64,000 nucleotides of DNA from Anaerotignum propionicum. GTDB lineage: Bacteria > Bacillota > Clostridia > Lachnospirales > Anaerotignaceae. This document shows, one piece after another, positions 46,759 through 55,620 of the stretch. The notes under the pieces were generated by a model that had not been told where the DNA came from, made no database searches, and saw only the letters and a list, made by a program, of their open reading frames with translations. The translations under genes and the position numbers were made by a program. Position 1 is the stretch's first letter. Each line of letters opens with the position of its first letter. The stretch covers positions 124,001 through 188,000 of the forward strand of contig NZ_JANGAD010000005.1 of assembly GCF_024461735.1 (NCBI RefSeq), read 5' to 3'.

Positions 46759-46808
46759 ATAGATATTTATCTATATGTATTATATGTTAACATATAGATA
46801 AATGTCAA
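46759..46808 (-). promoter_or_regulatory. ars promoter and operators
   Basis: On the minus strand TTGACA (46808-46803), 18 bp, TATAAT (46784-46779). Palindromes TATATGTTAACATATA (46781-46796) and ATAGATA-TT-TATCTAT (46759-46774) overlap and follow the promoter; either may bind ArsR. Confidence 0.7.
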
Positions 46809-46894
46809 TATATTCTCTGCTTTATTAAAATATACAGTAAATATTTTTACTATCAATAAATATAGGGAGCAATTAGAAGTAAAATTTAATATAA

Positions 46895-46940
46895 GCAATA
46901 GCGTTATCTGTATTTTATTGCAGATAACGCTATTGCTTTT
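46895..46940. terminator. Strong hairpin, likely terminator of a lost gene
   Basis: GCAATAGCGTTATCTG (46895-46910) and CAGATAACGCTATTGC (46921-46936) form a perfect 16-bp stem with a 10-nt loop and TTTT. It lies between the ars promoter and the hydrogenase gene and serves neither obviously. From 46940 to 47060 the minus strand holds a coding remnant (IAGDSLADEYYIHSAAVGI and onward). Confidence 0.55.
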
Positions 46941-47069
46941 GTTAAGACGTAAGATTAATGACTATGACGACGTTATCCACGCCTGCACCTATCCCCACCG
47001 CTGCGGAATGGATATAATACTCATCTGCCAAGGAATCACCAGCTATTCGTGACAGCATTTTTGTCTACT

Positions 47070-47101
47070 AAAATAAGCAGTGATTTTTCACTGCTTATTT
47101 T
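47070..47101 (-). terminator. Terminator of the hydrogenase-like gene
   Basis: AAAATAAGCAGTGA (47070-47083) and TCACTGCTTATTTT (47088-47101) are exact complements with a 4-nt loop, directly at the stop codon; the A/T ends give U tracts both ways. Confidence 0.8.
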
Positions 47102-48349
47102 TTACCATTTTCTTATAAAAATATCTCTTTCCTCAAGCAAACTATCCACGGTTTCTAACCCTAAATCATGCAACATTTTAACTACGTAAGGATTATCAAA
47201 TGGAGTTTTGTAAATGGCTTCTTCTCCATAGCGAAGAACGCTTTCCTTTCCTTCTTCTTTGGGAATTAGGGCTTTTGGTCCCCCCACACAACCACCAACA
47301 CAGCCCATTCCTTCATAGAAGTTGGCATTGCCTGCTCCTACGAGAATATCATTGAGCATTTTCTTGCATTCCGCAACTCCATTTGCATGACGTGTTTTTA
47401 CAGTAATCTCTCTTGTTGGATTAATACGCTCTACTGCTTCTCGTACCGCTTCACTGACACCCCCCGTTCCCGCATAAATTCTGCCTGCCTTAGAAGAATG
47501 ATCCCGTTCATCCTCTTCCATGTCTTTTAGATTAAGTCCTGCAAAGTCAAAGATATCTTGAATCTCTTTAAAGGTTAAAACAAAATCCGTAGAATCACTA
47601 ACATCCTTTTCCTTTGCTTCTGCCTTTTTAGCCATACATGGGCCGATAAAGACCGTTATTGCTCCGGGATAAAGTTCCTTTATGGAACGTCCACATGCTA
47701 CCATCGGTGAAACAGCTGCAGGGACATGAGAAACTAGCTGAGAATATACCTTTCTTATCATAGCAATCCACATAGGGCAACAGCAACTCGTTAACTGAAA
47801 ATCTTCTTCTGTTTTAATATTTCTATCAAACTCTAACGCTTCTTTCATGGTCAAGATATCAGCAAACAGAGCAACTTCTACCATTCCCGTAAAACCAATT
47901 CTTTTAAATGCAGCACGCAATTTGCCTGGAGTGATCTCATCTGAGTACTGGTTTACAAAGGCAGGGGCAATCATCGCATATACGGGGGAATTGGAACTAT
48001 AAAGTGATTCTAACATTGCCAAAGAATCCTTGCTCTCAATTATATTTGATTTTTTACAATTTTTAATGCAATCTCCACATCCTACGCAATTTTCACCGTT
48101 AATATCGATATTTCCATCAGGATTTATAAACAGTGCATCAAATAAACATTTTCCCTTACAATCATCCTTCTCCTCTGGGGAGCAATTGCATTGGCCTGTA
48201 CGAAGAACCACCTCATGTTTGTGCGGATTTATAAGGCAGTCTAATTGATGAGGATCATACCCCTCATTCTCGATTAAATTTAATTCTTCAGGCATTTTAC
48301 TGTTTACAGCTGCTTTCAAAAGTCTATTATATAGGTCTTCAAATGTCAT
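47102..48349 (-). CDS. [FeFe]-hydrogenase-like protein (probable group B type)
   Basis: A 415-residue iron-only hydrogenase family protein. An N-terminal Cys-rich region and CVGCGDCIKNC (residues near 85-95) bind Fe-S clusters. The H-cluster motifs are TSCCCPMW (L1, with one extra Cys compared with TSCCPxW), GPCMAKKAEA (L2) and EGMGCVGGCVGGP (L3). The Gly-rich L2/L3 forms suggest the little-studied group B rather than the classic group A (MPC/ExMACxGGC). It would take up or produce hydrogen using ferredoxin. No hydE, hydF or hydG genes and no partner subunit are nearby. The exact group assignment is from memory of motifs. Confidence 0.8.
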   Translation of the reverse strand: MTFEDLYNRLLKAAVNSKMPEELNLIENEGYDPHQLDCLINPHKHEVVLRTGQCNCSPEEKDDCKGKCLFDALFINPDGNIDINGENCVGCGDCIKNCKKSNIIESKDSLAMLESLYSSNSPVYAMIAPAFVNQYSDEITPGKLRAAFKRIGFTGMVEVALFADILTMKEALEFDRNIKTEEDFQLTSCCCPMWIAMIRKVYSQLVSHVPAAVSPMVACGRSIKELYPGAITVFIGPCMAKKAEAKEKDVSDSTDFVLTFKEIQDIFDFAGLNLKDMEEDERDHSSKAGRIYAGTGGVSEAVREAVERINPTREITVKTRHANGVAECKKMLNDILVGAGNANFYEGMGCVGGCVGGPKALIPKEEGKESVLRYGEEAIYKTPFDNPYVVKMLHDLGLETVDSLLEERDIFIRKW

Positions 48350-49085
48350 AGTTTTACCTCTTTTATCGCAATGTATTTAGAATTCTTAACAACTACAATT
48401 GCTTATGTGGCTGAAAGATTCAACTGATTTTAATTGATTTATGATTATTCTATAATGTAAATATGTCCATAATTGACGGCTTTATGTTATGATTAATAGA
48501 TCTAATCATCACTAGATGAAACAATTATGACTTAATCAATCTATAAGAAATAGAGCGCATTATCTTATGAAGAAAACAGATAGAGAAATGGAAGCATCCA
48601 TATTTTAAGAGGTTCGAGAGAGATGCCACAAGTGAGGTTCCTGGCTATTTTTAGTTAGTTTTGAATTGACTTTTGGTTTTAAAAGGGCGTAAAAGTACTG
48701 TTTTAAATCCTTGAAAAATGATGGAGTATAGATGTGATAGGTTGTTTTACATAATATAGCGATATAAGAGGTTAAATTTAGACATAAAATGACACAGCGG
48801 TTTAATCCTATTTTTTATATATGGAAAAATTATGAAGATACATGTATAATAAAGTAAAGGGTATAAGGAAAGATGAATTCAATTGCTGCACATTTCAAAC
48901 CATATTGTTGATTGTAAGTTTGTTTTAAGTAGTCTCATTTACATTACAGTTAGTATTCAGAGGGAATAGACACAGCAGTGTACCATAGTGAGAAATTAAA
49001 AGATAAATAAATTGAAGTTAATTATTTAAGTAATGCGTTACTAAAGAATATTTATAATCTGAAGGAAGATACGGAGGAAAGGAAA
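48350..49085. other. 736-base spacer without a recognisable gene
   Basis: A+T-rich, all frames broken. No hairpin or promoter that I can support. GGAGG at 49074-49078 is the ribosome site of the next gene. Confidence 0.35.
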
Positions 49086-49763
49086 TTGAATGTATTGTCG
49101 TCTAAAAAACCGAGGCTATTGATTGAAATGATTGCTTGTTTCTTTCTTATGGCAATAGTGGGTGGTGTTTTTAATAAGATAGCAGATATTTTCAACGCAG
49201 ATGGACTTTGGGTTGGTATTTTGACATATTTTAGTTCTTATGCAGTCATAATTCTGTATGTAGTGAAAATAGAAAAAAAGCCGATTGCTTATGTTGGGTT
49301 AAAGAAACTGGCTATCTCTGAAATTCCAAAAGGATTATTGTTAGGAGTTTGCATGTTTGCAGTACAGCAAATCCCTTTGCTTTTGATGAGGGTAGACTAT
49401 TCTGTCTTTGCGACGGAGCCTGATTGGGGCAGCATTATGATCAGGTCACTATATTGTTTTTTTTGCGTGGGACTTACGGAAGAACTGATATTCAGAGGAT
49501 TTATATTGCAAAAAAGCCATGAACTATCAAATCAAAAAGTAATCATAGTCGCGATGAACTGTCTGTTATTCTATGCATTCCACTGGCCACCTGTACGGTT
49601 TGTTTTCGGTGAATTTTTTAATATTACTGTAAATACACTTTTCCTGTGCATCTATTTTTACAAGTCTAAAAATAAAAGTATTGTTCCCCTTATGATTGCT
49701 CATGGATTTTATGACATCTTGACGGCGTATTTACTTCCTGCCTTTCTCTACATAGTAAGATGA
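49086..49763 (+). CDS. CPBP-family intramembrane metalloprotease-like protein
   Basis: A 225-residue membrane protein with about six hydrophobic segments. The CPBP (CaaX protease and bacteriocin-processing, Abi) motifs are TEELIFRGFILQ with the paired Glu and Arg, FHWPP with the His, and MIAHGFYDIL with the last His. Starts at TTG after GGAGG. Relatives process prenylated proteins or peptides, or give immunity to bacteriocins, and are often regulated by LytTR systems; the next gene is such a regulator. Its role in the downstream biosynthesis system is only suggested by position. Confidence 0.8.
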   Translation: MNVLSSKKPRLLIEMIACFFLMAIVGGVFNKIADIFNADGLWVGILTYFSSYAVIILYVVKIEKKPIAYVGLKKLAISEIPKGLLLGVCMFAVQQIPLLLMRVDYSVFATEPDWGSIMIRSLYCFFCVGLTEELIFRGFILQKSHELSNQKVIIVAMNCLLFYAFHWPPVRFVFGEFFNITVNTLFLCIYFYKSKNKSIVPLMIAHGFYDILTAYLLPAFLYIVR

Positions 49764-50109
49764 GCATATGCCAGTAGTAAATATTTCAAACAAATTTTCA
49801 GTCTATCTGTTTAAATATGTTTTGTATTGGATTATTATTTTTTGAAACGTCAAAGTTTTGTTTTTTCAAAAGATAATCAGGTACAAGGAGTATTTGCAGA
49901 AAAAAAATAAATATCTCTTGTTACGACTATAATCACAAAACCATAAAAAATATTTAAGTCCGGTACTAGTTGAAACAAATATTGCAACTTTTGTTTTAAC
50001 GATAAATCTGGAAAATGGTCATTTTCACTCTATATATTTTATTGTGATAGGGAAGTCGTAGTTTCATTTACTATAAGGTCAAACCAACGTTGTATTTAGT
50101 TAGAAAAGC
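49764..50109. other. Spacer without a recognisable gene
   Basis: No supported feature between the CPBP gene and the promoter of the response regulator. Confidence 0.3.
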
Positions 50110-50137
50110 TTGATAAAAATCTCTGATGATTTATACT
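50110..50137 (+). promoter_or_regulatory. Possible promoter of the LytTR regulator gene
   Basis: TTGATA (50110-50115), 16 bp, TATACT (50132-50137), 65 bases before the regulator gene. Confidence 0.4.
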
Positions 50138-50202
50138 ATATTTATAATGCTTATAGTGATATTGTAGCTTTGCTTATGATTAAGATGAAAGGAGATATGT
50201 GA

Positions 50203-50934
50203 ATGATTCATGTCGCAATCTGTGACGATGATCCACAAGAAATTGACCGTACCCATAGCTGCCTTGTAGCATACATGCAAAAGCACCCGCAATATGAAAT
50301 AAATGTTCATTCCTTTTCTGCCCCATTAGAATTATTATCTTTTGTGGCTGAGCATGGAGGATTTGATATAATGCTTCTAGATATTTTTATGGCTGGTATG
50401 CTTGGTACTGATGCAGCAAGAGAATTACGCCAGCTAGGAGATAATAGTGAAATTATATTTATTACAACATCTCGAGACCATGCCATCGAAGCTTTTGAAG
50501 TAGAAGCTGCACAATATTTGGTTAAACCCTATGCTGAATCCGGTATTTTTGCCGCTTTGGATAAGATTATCCAACGTATTGATAAAGAAAGGCGAATGAT
50601 TGTTACACTTAAGACATCAGAGGGTATTACCAGGCTTGCACTGAGGGATGTGGTATTTACAGAAACGGGACGAAATAATTATCAGATTGTACATACCATT
50701 CAAGGAAGTAAGCTGGAGGTACGCATGACCGCCTCGGAACTTTTTGAGTTGCTCTCCCAGAACAAATTTTTTGTTAGGTGTGGGGTTTCCTTAAACTTGA
50801 ACCTTAAATATATCCGACAGATTTCTAAGAATACCATAACTTTTGATACTGGTGAATCTGTAACTTACCCTTACCGCTCCTATCAGAAACTCAAAGAGGA
50901 ATTTTTACGTTTTCAAATGTTCACAGAGGAATAA
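50203..50934 (+). CDS. LytTR-family response regulator (AgrA-like)
   Basis: A 243-residue regulator with the receiver acid pair at CDDDPQEID, phospho-acceptor D60 (IMLLDIFMAGMLG) and a LytTR DNA-binding domain at about residues 140-238 (LRDVVFTETGRNNYQIV, VRCGVSLNLNLKYIRQI). GGAG before the ATG. It is followed by its kinase. Two promoters in this region, one before the kinase and one before the biosynthesis operon, carry the same direct repeats 21 bp apart, the spacing LytTR proteins bind, so this is the likely regulator of both. It resembles the regulator at 8552 in architecture but differs in sequence. Confidence 0.85.
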   Translation: MIHVAICDDDPQEIDRTHSCLVAYMQKHPQYEINVHSFSAPLELLSFVAEHGGFDIMLLDIFMAGMLGTDAARELRQLGDNSEIIFITTSRDHAIEAFEVEAAQYLVKPYAESGIFAALDKIIQRIDKERRMIVTLKTSEGITRLALRDVVFTETGRNNYQIVHTIQGSKLEVRMTASELFELLSQNKFFVRCGVSLNLNLKYIRQISKNTITFDTGESVTYPYRSYQKLKEEFLRFQMFTEE

Positions 50935-50941
50935 AATGTGA

Positions 50942-51006
50942 CAATTGCCCCTAAAATAATAGCAATTACCCCAAAAATATTTTTTGGGGTTAATTTATGT
51001 TAGGAT
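50942..51006 (+). promoter_or_regulatory. LytTR-type direct repeats and extended -10 before the kinase gene
   Basis: CAATTGCCCC (50942-50951) and CAATTACCCC (50963-50972) are 21 bp apart. After exactly 28 bases comes TGT-TAGGAT (50998-51006), an extended -10. CCCCAAAAA and TTTTTGGGG nearby could also fold as a hairpin after the regulator gene. Confidence 0.7.
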
Positions 51007-51030
51007 AAATGAAGAAGGGAGGCGGTAAAT

Positions 51031-52347
51031 CTGTTATACAACCTTTTACTATTTTTTTCTTTTTTGCAATCTGTCATTGTCTTTACGCTAATGTCATCAG
51101 CGGCAATGCGATTTCGAGAGCCTGCTAAAAAACGAATATTGATAGGATTATTTGTGATGCTTTGTGGAATAAGCATACTGTCTTATCACTTGTTTACACA
51201 TGGCGTCTATTCGGTAAATGGATTTGCAATACTTATTATTTTAGTAATAGAACTTTCTTGGTTTTTGATTTGTTCAGAAGACTATTTTTTTGTGTCACTT
51301 TTTAGCTTTATAACCTTTGTTAATATTTATTTGGCTATTAACTATTTTGGTGATATCTTAGCAATACATGGTGGGGGTTCTGCTTTCGTCATTGAATTCA
51401 TGATAATTCGTCTGGTCATATATGCAGGAATTCTTCCGCTACTTTATAAATTTGTGCGCCCACGTTTTCGACGACTGGTGGGTGCGTTGGACAAGGAATG
51501 GCGTGCAGCTGGGTTGGTACCGCTGATGTTTTTATTCATTCAAATAATGGTATTGTATTACCCATCCCCCTATTGGTCTTGGAATAATGAAAGTTGGAAT
51601 AAAGTCATTATTATTACTGTGTATCTGTTGTTTCTGGCGGTATATTACCTGTTGTATATTCAAGCCAATGCCATTGTTGAAAAATATGCATTGGAAAAAC
51701 GTCAGCTGCTTATGGCACAGCAAGAGAAGTTGTGGGAATCAGAGCTTGCCCGCCAAAAGGCAGCAGTGGCTTTGGCATTTCAGCAAAGGCACGATATGCG
51801 CCACCACAATGCGGTTATCATAGACATGCTGAAAAATGGCAACGTGAACGAGATTGAAGGCTATATGCTAAGTTATAACGCTGCTCTGGACATGAGCAAA
51901 AGTACAGCTTATTGTAGAAATCCAATTGTAAACAGTATCTGTAATGCCTATGCAGAAAAGGCGGAGAAAGCCAAAATCAAGATATATTTTCATATGACTG
52001 TACCTGAGCAAGCAGGGATTGATAATGTTGATTTAACTTGTATTTTTGGCAATGCACTGGAGAATTCCATTGAAGGTTGTCTGAGGTTGCCCAAGGATTA
52101 TGAAAAGGAAATCATTGTGACTGCCAAATATATGGATGGAAGGCTGCGCATACAGGTGGAGAATAGCTGTAACGAAGAAATTGTTTTTGATGGGGAACTG
52201 CCTAAAACCCAAAAGCAAGGCGGTGGCACGGGTATACATAGCATAATCTATACTACCGAGAAATATGACGGTACATACCGATTTTCTGCCGGCAATGGTA
52301 AATTTACCACTCAAATCGTTCTCAATGCCCATAAAGCAATTCCATAA
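51031..52347 (+). CDS. GHKL sensor histidine kinase (AgrC-like)
   Basis: A 438-residue sensor with about six membrane helices in the first 215 residues, a dimerisation segment with H254 (RHDMRHHNAVIIDML) and a GHKL ATPase domain (CIFGNALENSIEGCLRL; GGGTGIHSIIYTTEK). The reading frame has no ATG, GTG or TTG at the right distance from the strong GGGAGG site at 51018-51023; the codon there is CTG 51031, which adds a hydrophobic first helix. The next usual start is TTG 51064, 40 bases from the site. I report the CTG start as the better fit. It pairs with the LytTR regulator upstream; the signal is unknown. Confidence 0.75.
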   Translation: MLYNLLLFFSFLQSVIVFTLMSSAAMRFREPAKKRILIGLFVMLCGISILSYHLFTHGVYSVNGFAILIILVIELSWFLICSEDYFFVSLFSFITFVNIYLAINYFGDILAIHGGGSAFVIEFMIIRLVIYAGILPLLYKFVRPRFRRLVGALDKEWRAAGLVPLMFLFIQIMVLYYPSPYWSWNNESWNKVIIITVYLLFLAVYYLLYIQANAIVEKYALEKRQLLMAQQEKLWESELARQKAAVALAFQQRHDMRHHNAVIIDMLKNGNVNEIEGYMLSYNAALDMSKSTAYCRNPIVNSICNAYAEKAEKAKIKIYFHMTVPEQAGIDNVDLTCIFGNALENSIEGCLRLPKDYEKEIIVTAKYMDGRLRIQVENSCNEEIVFDGELPKTQKQGGGTGIHSIIYTTEKYDGTYRFSAGNGKFTTQIVLNAHKAIP

Positions 52348-52404
52348 GGTAAGACAAAATAAGCGACTATCAGCCGATAGTCGCTTATTTTTAACAAAAA
52401 AATG

Positions 52405-52469
52405 CAATTACCCCTAAAATGATGGCAATTACCCCAGAAACGGTTTTTTCCCCTTAGATATGCTAAAAT
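52405..52469 (+). promoter_or_regulatory. LytTR-type direct repeats and extended -10 before the biosynthesis operon
   Basis: CAATTACCCC occurs at 52405-52414 and 52426-52435, 21 bp apart. After exactly 28 bases comes TGC-TAAAAT (52461-52469). Repeat, spacing and extended -10 match the site before the kinase gene, including CCCCTAAAAT after the first repeat. Confidence 0.75.
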
Positions 52470-52578
52470 AAAAAACCAAAAAAGAGTATTTTTTATTTAC
52501 TTTGACTGCTTTGATTGCTATTTTTTGTAAGAAGTTTAGAGCGGATTTTAATTATGAATAGATGATAAGAGGAAATAT

Positions 52579-55500
52579 ATGAAGATTAATTTATCTAAAA
52601 AAAAGTTTAATTTTTTAATATTCACTACAGTCTTATTGGCTTTCGTTTCTTTCGTCTACGTTTATTTTAATTGGTACTGTTTTATTTATAAACCATTTGA
52701 GACTAGCCCCCAAATATCTTCTCCTACTTTTTATAAAGTTTCAGATAATGGTGATCAGTACTATATCGACCAGGGAAATTATCGTTTGCTTGGAATAAAC
52801 AAAGATGGAAAATGTAAGTGGACATATATTAATACCGATGCTTGTTATAAAGAACTTGCGCAAGCGCCAGATGGGAAAATATATGTAACAAACTATCAAT
52901 ATTTGAATGATGCAGCCATTTCAAGCATTTCAATTGATGAGTTTTCTGCAACGGGGAAATTTATAGGAAGTGTTTATTCTGCTTCCTACACCGCAGAACA
53001 TCTTTTTGATAGAACAAGCCAGATAATGGATTTACAGTTTTCTGGCGATGAGCTTACTTTTGTGACGAGAACAGATGACGAACTTCTTCTATATTCTATC
53101 AATTTGAAAGAAAACAATAAACCACAGATCAAGGCAGTTGTTCCTTGGGACGATAAGAAAGAGCATGCCATAAAATATTGTTATGATCATGAAATAGGGA
53201 TTTTCTATGTGATTACTGCGTTGGGCAATATTTATGAAATCAATTCAAATGGAAATGACACAAAATTACTATCCTATCAAAAAGAGGAAGGCTTTAATAT
53301 ACCGTATTCCATGGCTCTGGTGGATGGTGTTCTTGTCGTTTCTGATATTGGTTCACGTACTGTAAAATATTATAATGGTCAAAGCTTTCAGACGATGGCA
53401 TCGATGAAGGAGAATGATGATTTTTTCACCGATCCTGCCCTTTACTATTCTATAGCCCGTGCTAGTCAAAATGATGTTACGGTTGTATCCAGTTATGCTA
53501 CCTATCGTTTGAATGTTAATACAAAAGCCATATCACAGGTAAATACAGAGATTGCATTTTCAACAGGGGAATATGTGCGTATTATGTTCACTTGGTTATG
53601 CGGTTTATATTTGGTTCTTTTGGGACTTAGCGCGGTGATTTTCTTTGCTATATATTACTACAAAAAAGTGGGATTTACTGATTTTACATATAACTTTATA
53701 GTTATCATAATTGTTGTATCGATATCATCGCTGGTCATCGTCAAATATACTGATATTCTTTACAATGCTTATCAAGACAGCTCCATTGATAAAATTTCTT
53801 CCATTGGAAAATTGATCGCCAATAATATTTCTTATGAGGATGTAAAAAGCATTGATAATTTGGAGGATTTTAACTCACAAAATTATAGAAACATAATTAA
53901 TTTCCTAAATAATAATGCAAGCAATTCCGAAGATGTTTTTTATATTGATGATACAGGACTCAATAAAAAAGATAACCTTTGGAATGCAGATATATATTTG
54001 GGAATTAATAGGTTTTTTGAAAATAGGATTTATTTTATTTTATCTATGCCAGAAGAAGCAGGAGCAATCTATCCTTTAGAGGTAGCGGAAAAGGATGCAA
54101 TAAACCTAATATGTCAGAACAACACACTTATTTACCCGGATTATGTGGGCTACTTTGGTTCTTATTGTCTGGTTCAAGTGCCAATCGTATCAGACAACAA
54201 TGAAGTAGTTGGTGCTGTTGAGGTCGGGTTCAATAAAAACAGTTTTATGAAAGAAATGAGAGCAAAGCAAATTGAAATCATTATTTCAACTGCTGTAGTT
54301 TTGCTGCTTTCATTACTGCTATTAAAAGAAATTTTCTTTGGAATAAAAATGTTTTTTGTTAAAAAGTCATCGGAAGCCGGTCAGCTTATAGACTCAAGAT
54401 CGGTTAGAACTCCAATATTTTTAGGTCAAACTGCCTACCACTTGTCGGTTGTATGTGGTCCGTTGTTTGCGATGCAGTTATACAATGAAACCTTTGGCGT
54501 ATCGAAGGAGATTGCAGTGGCGGTTGCCTATTCCGTGACGCTATTATTTGTTGGAATTTCTGCTTTTATATCGGGCGTGCTTATAAAAAAAATTCACCTT
54601 CATAAGCTGCTTGTGATAGGCACCATTCTTTCCATTGTTGGAGAGTTGATTGCAGCGACCTCTGGCGGTCTTACGCAATTTATTGTGGGTAGAAGTATGT
54701 TTGGAAGTGGTGCAGGTATGATACTCAACATTCTAGATACCATGGTGGCCATGCAACCGGATGAAGAGCGTGTCACACAAGGGTTTACAATGAGCAGTGC
54801 TGGCACCAATGCAGGTACCATTGTTGGAGTTGCCTTGGGAGCAACTGTCATTACTAGCTTGGGTTATCGCTGGGTATATGTTGTTTCTGCTTTCATTCTT
54901 TTGATTCTCTTAATTACAGCGATTCTTTTTTACAATAAAGACAACGTCCCTGATGCCATGAATTATGTGGAAGTGAATTCTGATATGAGTTTTTTACATT
55001 TTGTGGGGAATAAACGAGTAATTGGTTATATTTTCTTTTTAACGGTTCCATATTTTATCTGCATGGGATTTATTGATTTCTTTCTTCCCCTAGAAGGGAA
55101 AAATCAAGGTTTAAATGAGGAGACAATTTCCTATATTATCATTATTTTTGGACTGATTTCCATATATCTTGGTCCAGTCTTAACAAAGAAGCTTCTTTCC
55201 ATATTGGATTCCTATATTGTACTGATTATATCAGCTGTTGTTATGTCTACTGCAATTATATACTATGGACTGATGCAATCAGTTTTTGCACTGGTTTTTG
55301 CCTGTGTCGCCATTGCTTTTGCGGATAGCTTTTTTCAATCAGTTCAGAATATTTATTTTACCCAGTTGCCTGAATCAATTCAATATGGGCAGAGCAGTAC
55401 CCTTGCCCTCAGCAATGTTGTGATTGGTATGGCCCAGATGGGGCAGGCTTACTTATTTGCTTTTGCCATGTTCTTTGGGATCAAGAGGTCTTTTTTAATC

Positions 55501-55605
55501 ATTGGCATTAGTTTTCTAGTTTTAACAGCAATATTCCTAATCCTTAATTTCGAGGATAAGAATCACAATAAAATTCAAAAAAATACAAATTATATGAATC
55601 ATTAA
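52579..55605 (+). CDS. MFS transporter fused to extracellular sensor-like domains
   Basis: A 1008-residue membrane protein of unusual build. One helix near residues 12-31, about 300 outer residues of repeated beta strands resembling a propeller (KVSDNGDQYYIDQGNYRLLGI, split as KVSDNGDQYY and IDQGNYRLLGI), two helices near 332-386, an outer domain of about 170 residues resembling a double Cache sensor (VQVPIVSDNNEVVGAVEVGF), one helix near 567-590, then a complete twelve-helix MFS transporter (residues 614-1000) with LGxxxDxxxxR-like loops (GRSMFGSGAGMILNILD). GAGG before ATG. It is the first gene of a five-gene operon with biosynthesis enzymes and probably exports or senses and exports the product. 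Confidence 0.75.
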   Translation: MKINLSKKKFNFLIFTTVLLAFVSFVYVYFNWYCFIYKPFETSPQISSPTFYKVSDNGDQYYIDQGNYRLLGINKDGKCKWTYINTDACYKELAQAPDGKIYVTNYQYLNDAAISSISIDEFSATGKFIGSVYSASYTAEHLFDRTSQIMDLQFSGDELTFVTRTDDELLLYSINLKENNKPQIKAVVPWDDKKEHAIKYCYDHEIGIFYVITALGNIYEINSNGNDTKLLSYQKEEGFNIPYSMALVDGVLVVSDIGSRTVKYYNGQSFQTMASMKENDDFFTDPALYYSIARASQNDVTVVSSYATYRLNVNTKAISQVNTEIAFSTGEYVRIMFTWLCGLYLVLLGLSAVIFFAIYYYKKVGFTDFTYNFIVIIIVVSISSLVIVKYTDILYNAYQDSSIDKISSIGKLIANNISYEDVKSIDNLEDFNSQNYRNIINFLNNNASNSEDVFYIDDTGLNKKDNLWNADIYLGINRFFENRIYFILSMPEEAGAIYPLEVAEKDAINLICQNNTLIYPDYVGYFGSYCLVQVPIVSDNNEVVGAVEVGFNKNSFMKEMRAKQIEIIISTAVVLLLSLLLLKEIFFGIKMFFVKKSSEAGQLIDSRSVRTPIFLGQTAYHLSVVCGPLFAMQLYNETFGVSKEIAVAVAYSVTLLFVGISAFISGVLIKKIHLHKLLVIGTILSIVGELIAATSGGLTQFIVGRSMFGSGAGMILNILDTMVAMQPDEERVTQGFTMSSAGTNAGTIVGVALGATVITSLGYRWVYVVSAFILLILLITAILFYNKDNVPDAMNYVEVNSDMSFLHFVGNKRVIGYIFFLTVPYFICMGFIDFFLPLEGKNQGLNEETISYIIIIFGLISIYLGPVLTKKLLSILDSYIVLIISAVVMSTAIIYYGLMQSVFALVFACVAIAFADSFFQSVQNIYFTQLPESIQYGQSSTLALSNVVIGMAQMGQAYLFAFAMFFGIKRSFLIIGISFLVLTAIFLILNFEDKNHNKIQKNTNYMNH

Positions 55606-55620
55606 AAATTAAAAGGAGCT

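Noticed and set aside
50942..52435. Repeated CAATTRCCCC as part of a CRISPR-like array.
   Set aside because: Only two pairs of 10-bp repeats, each before a -10 element; no spacers and no cas genes.
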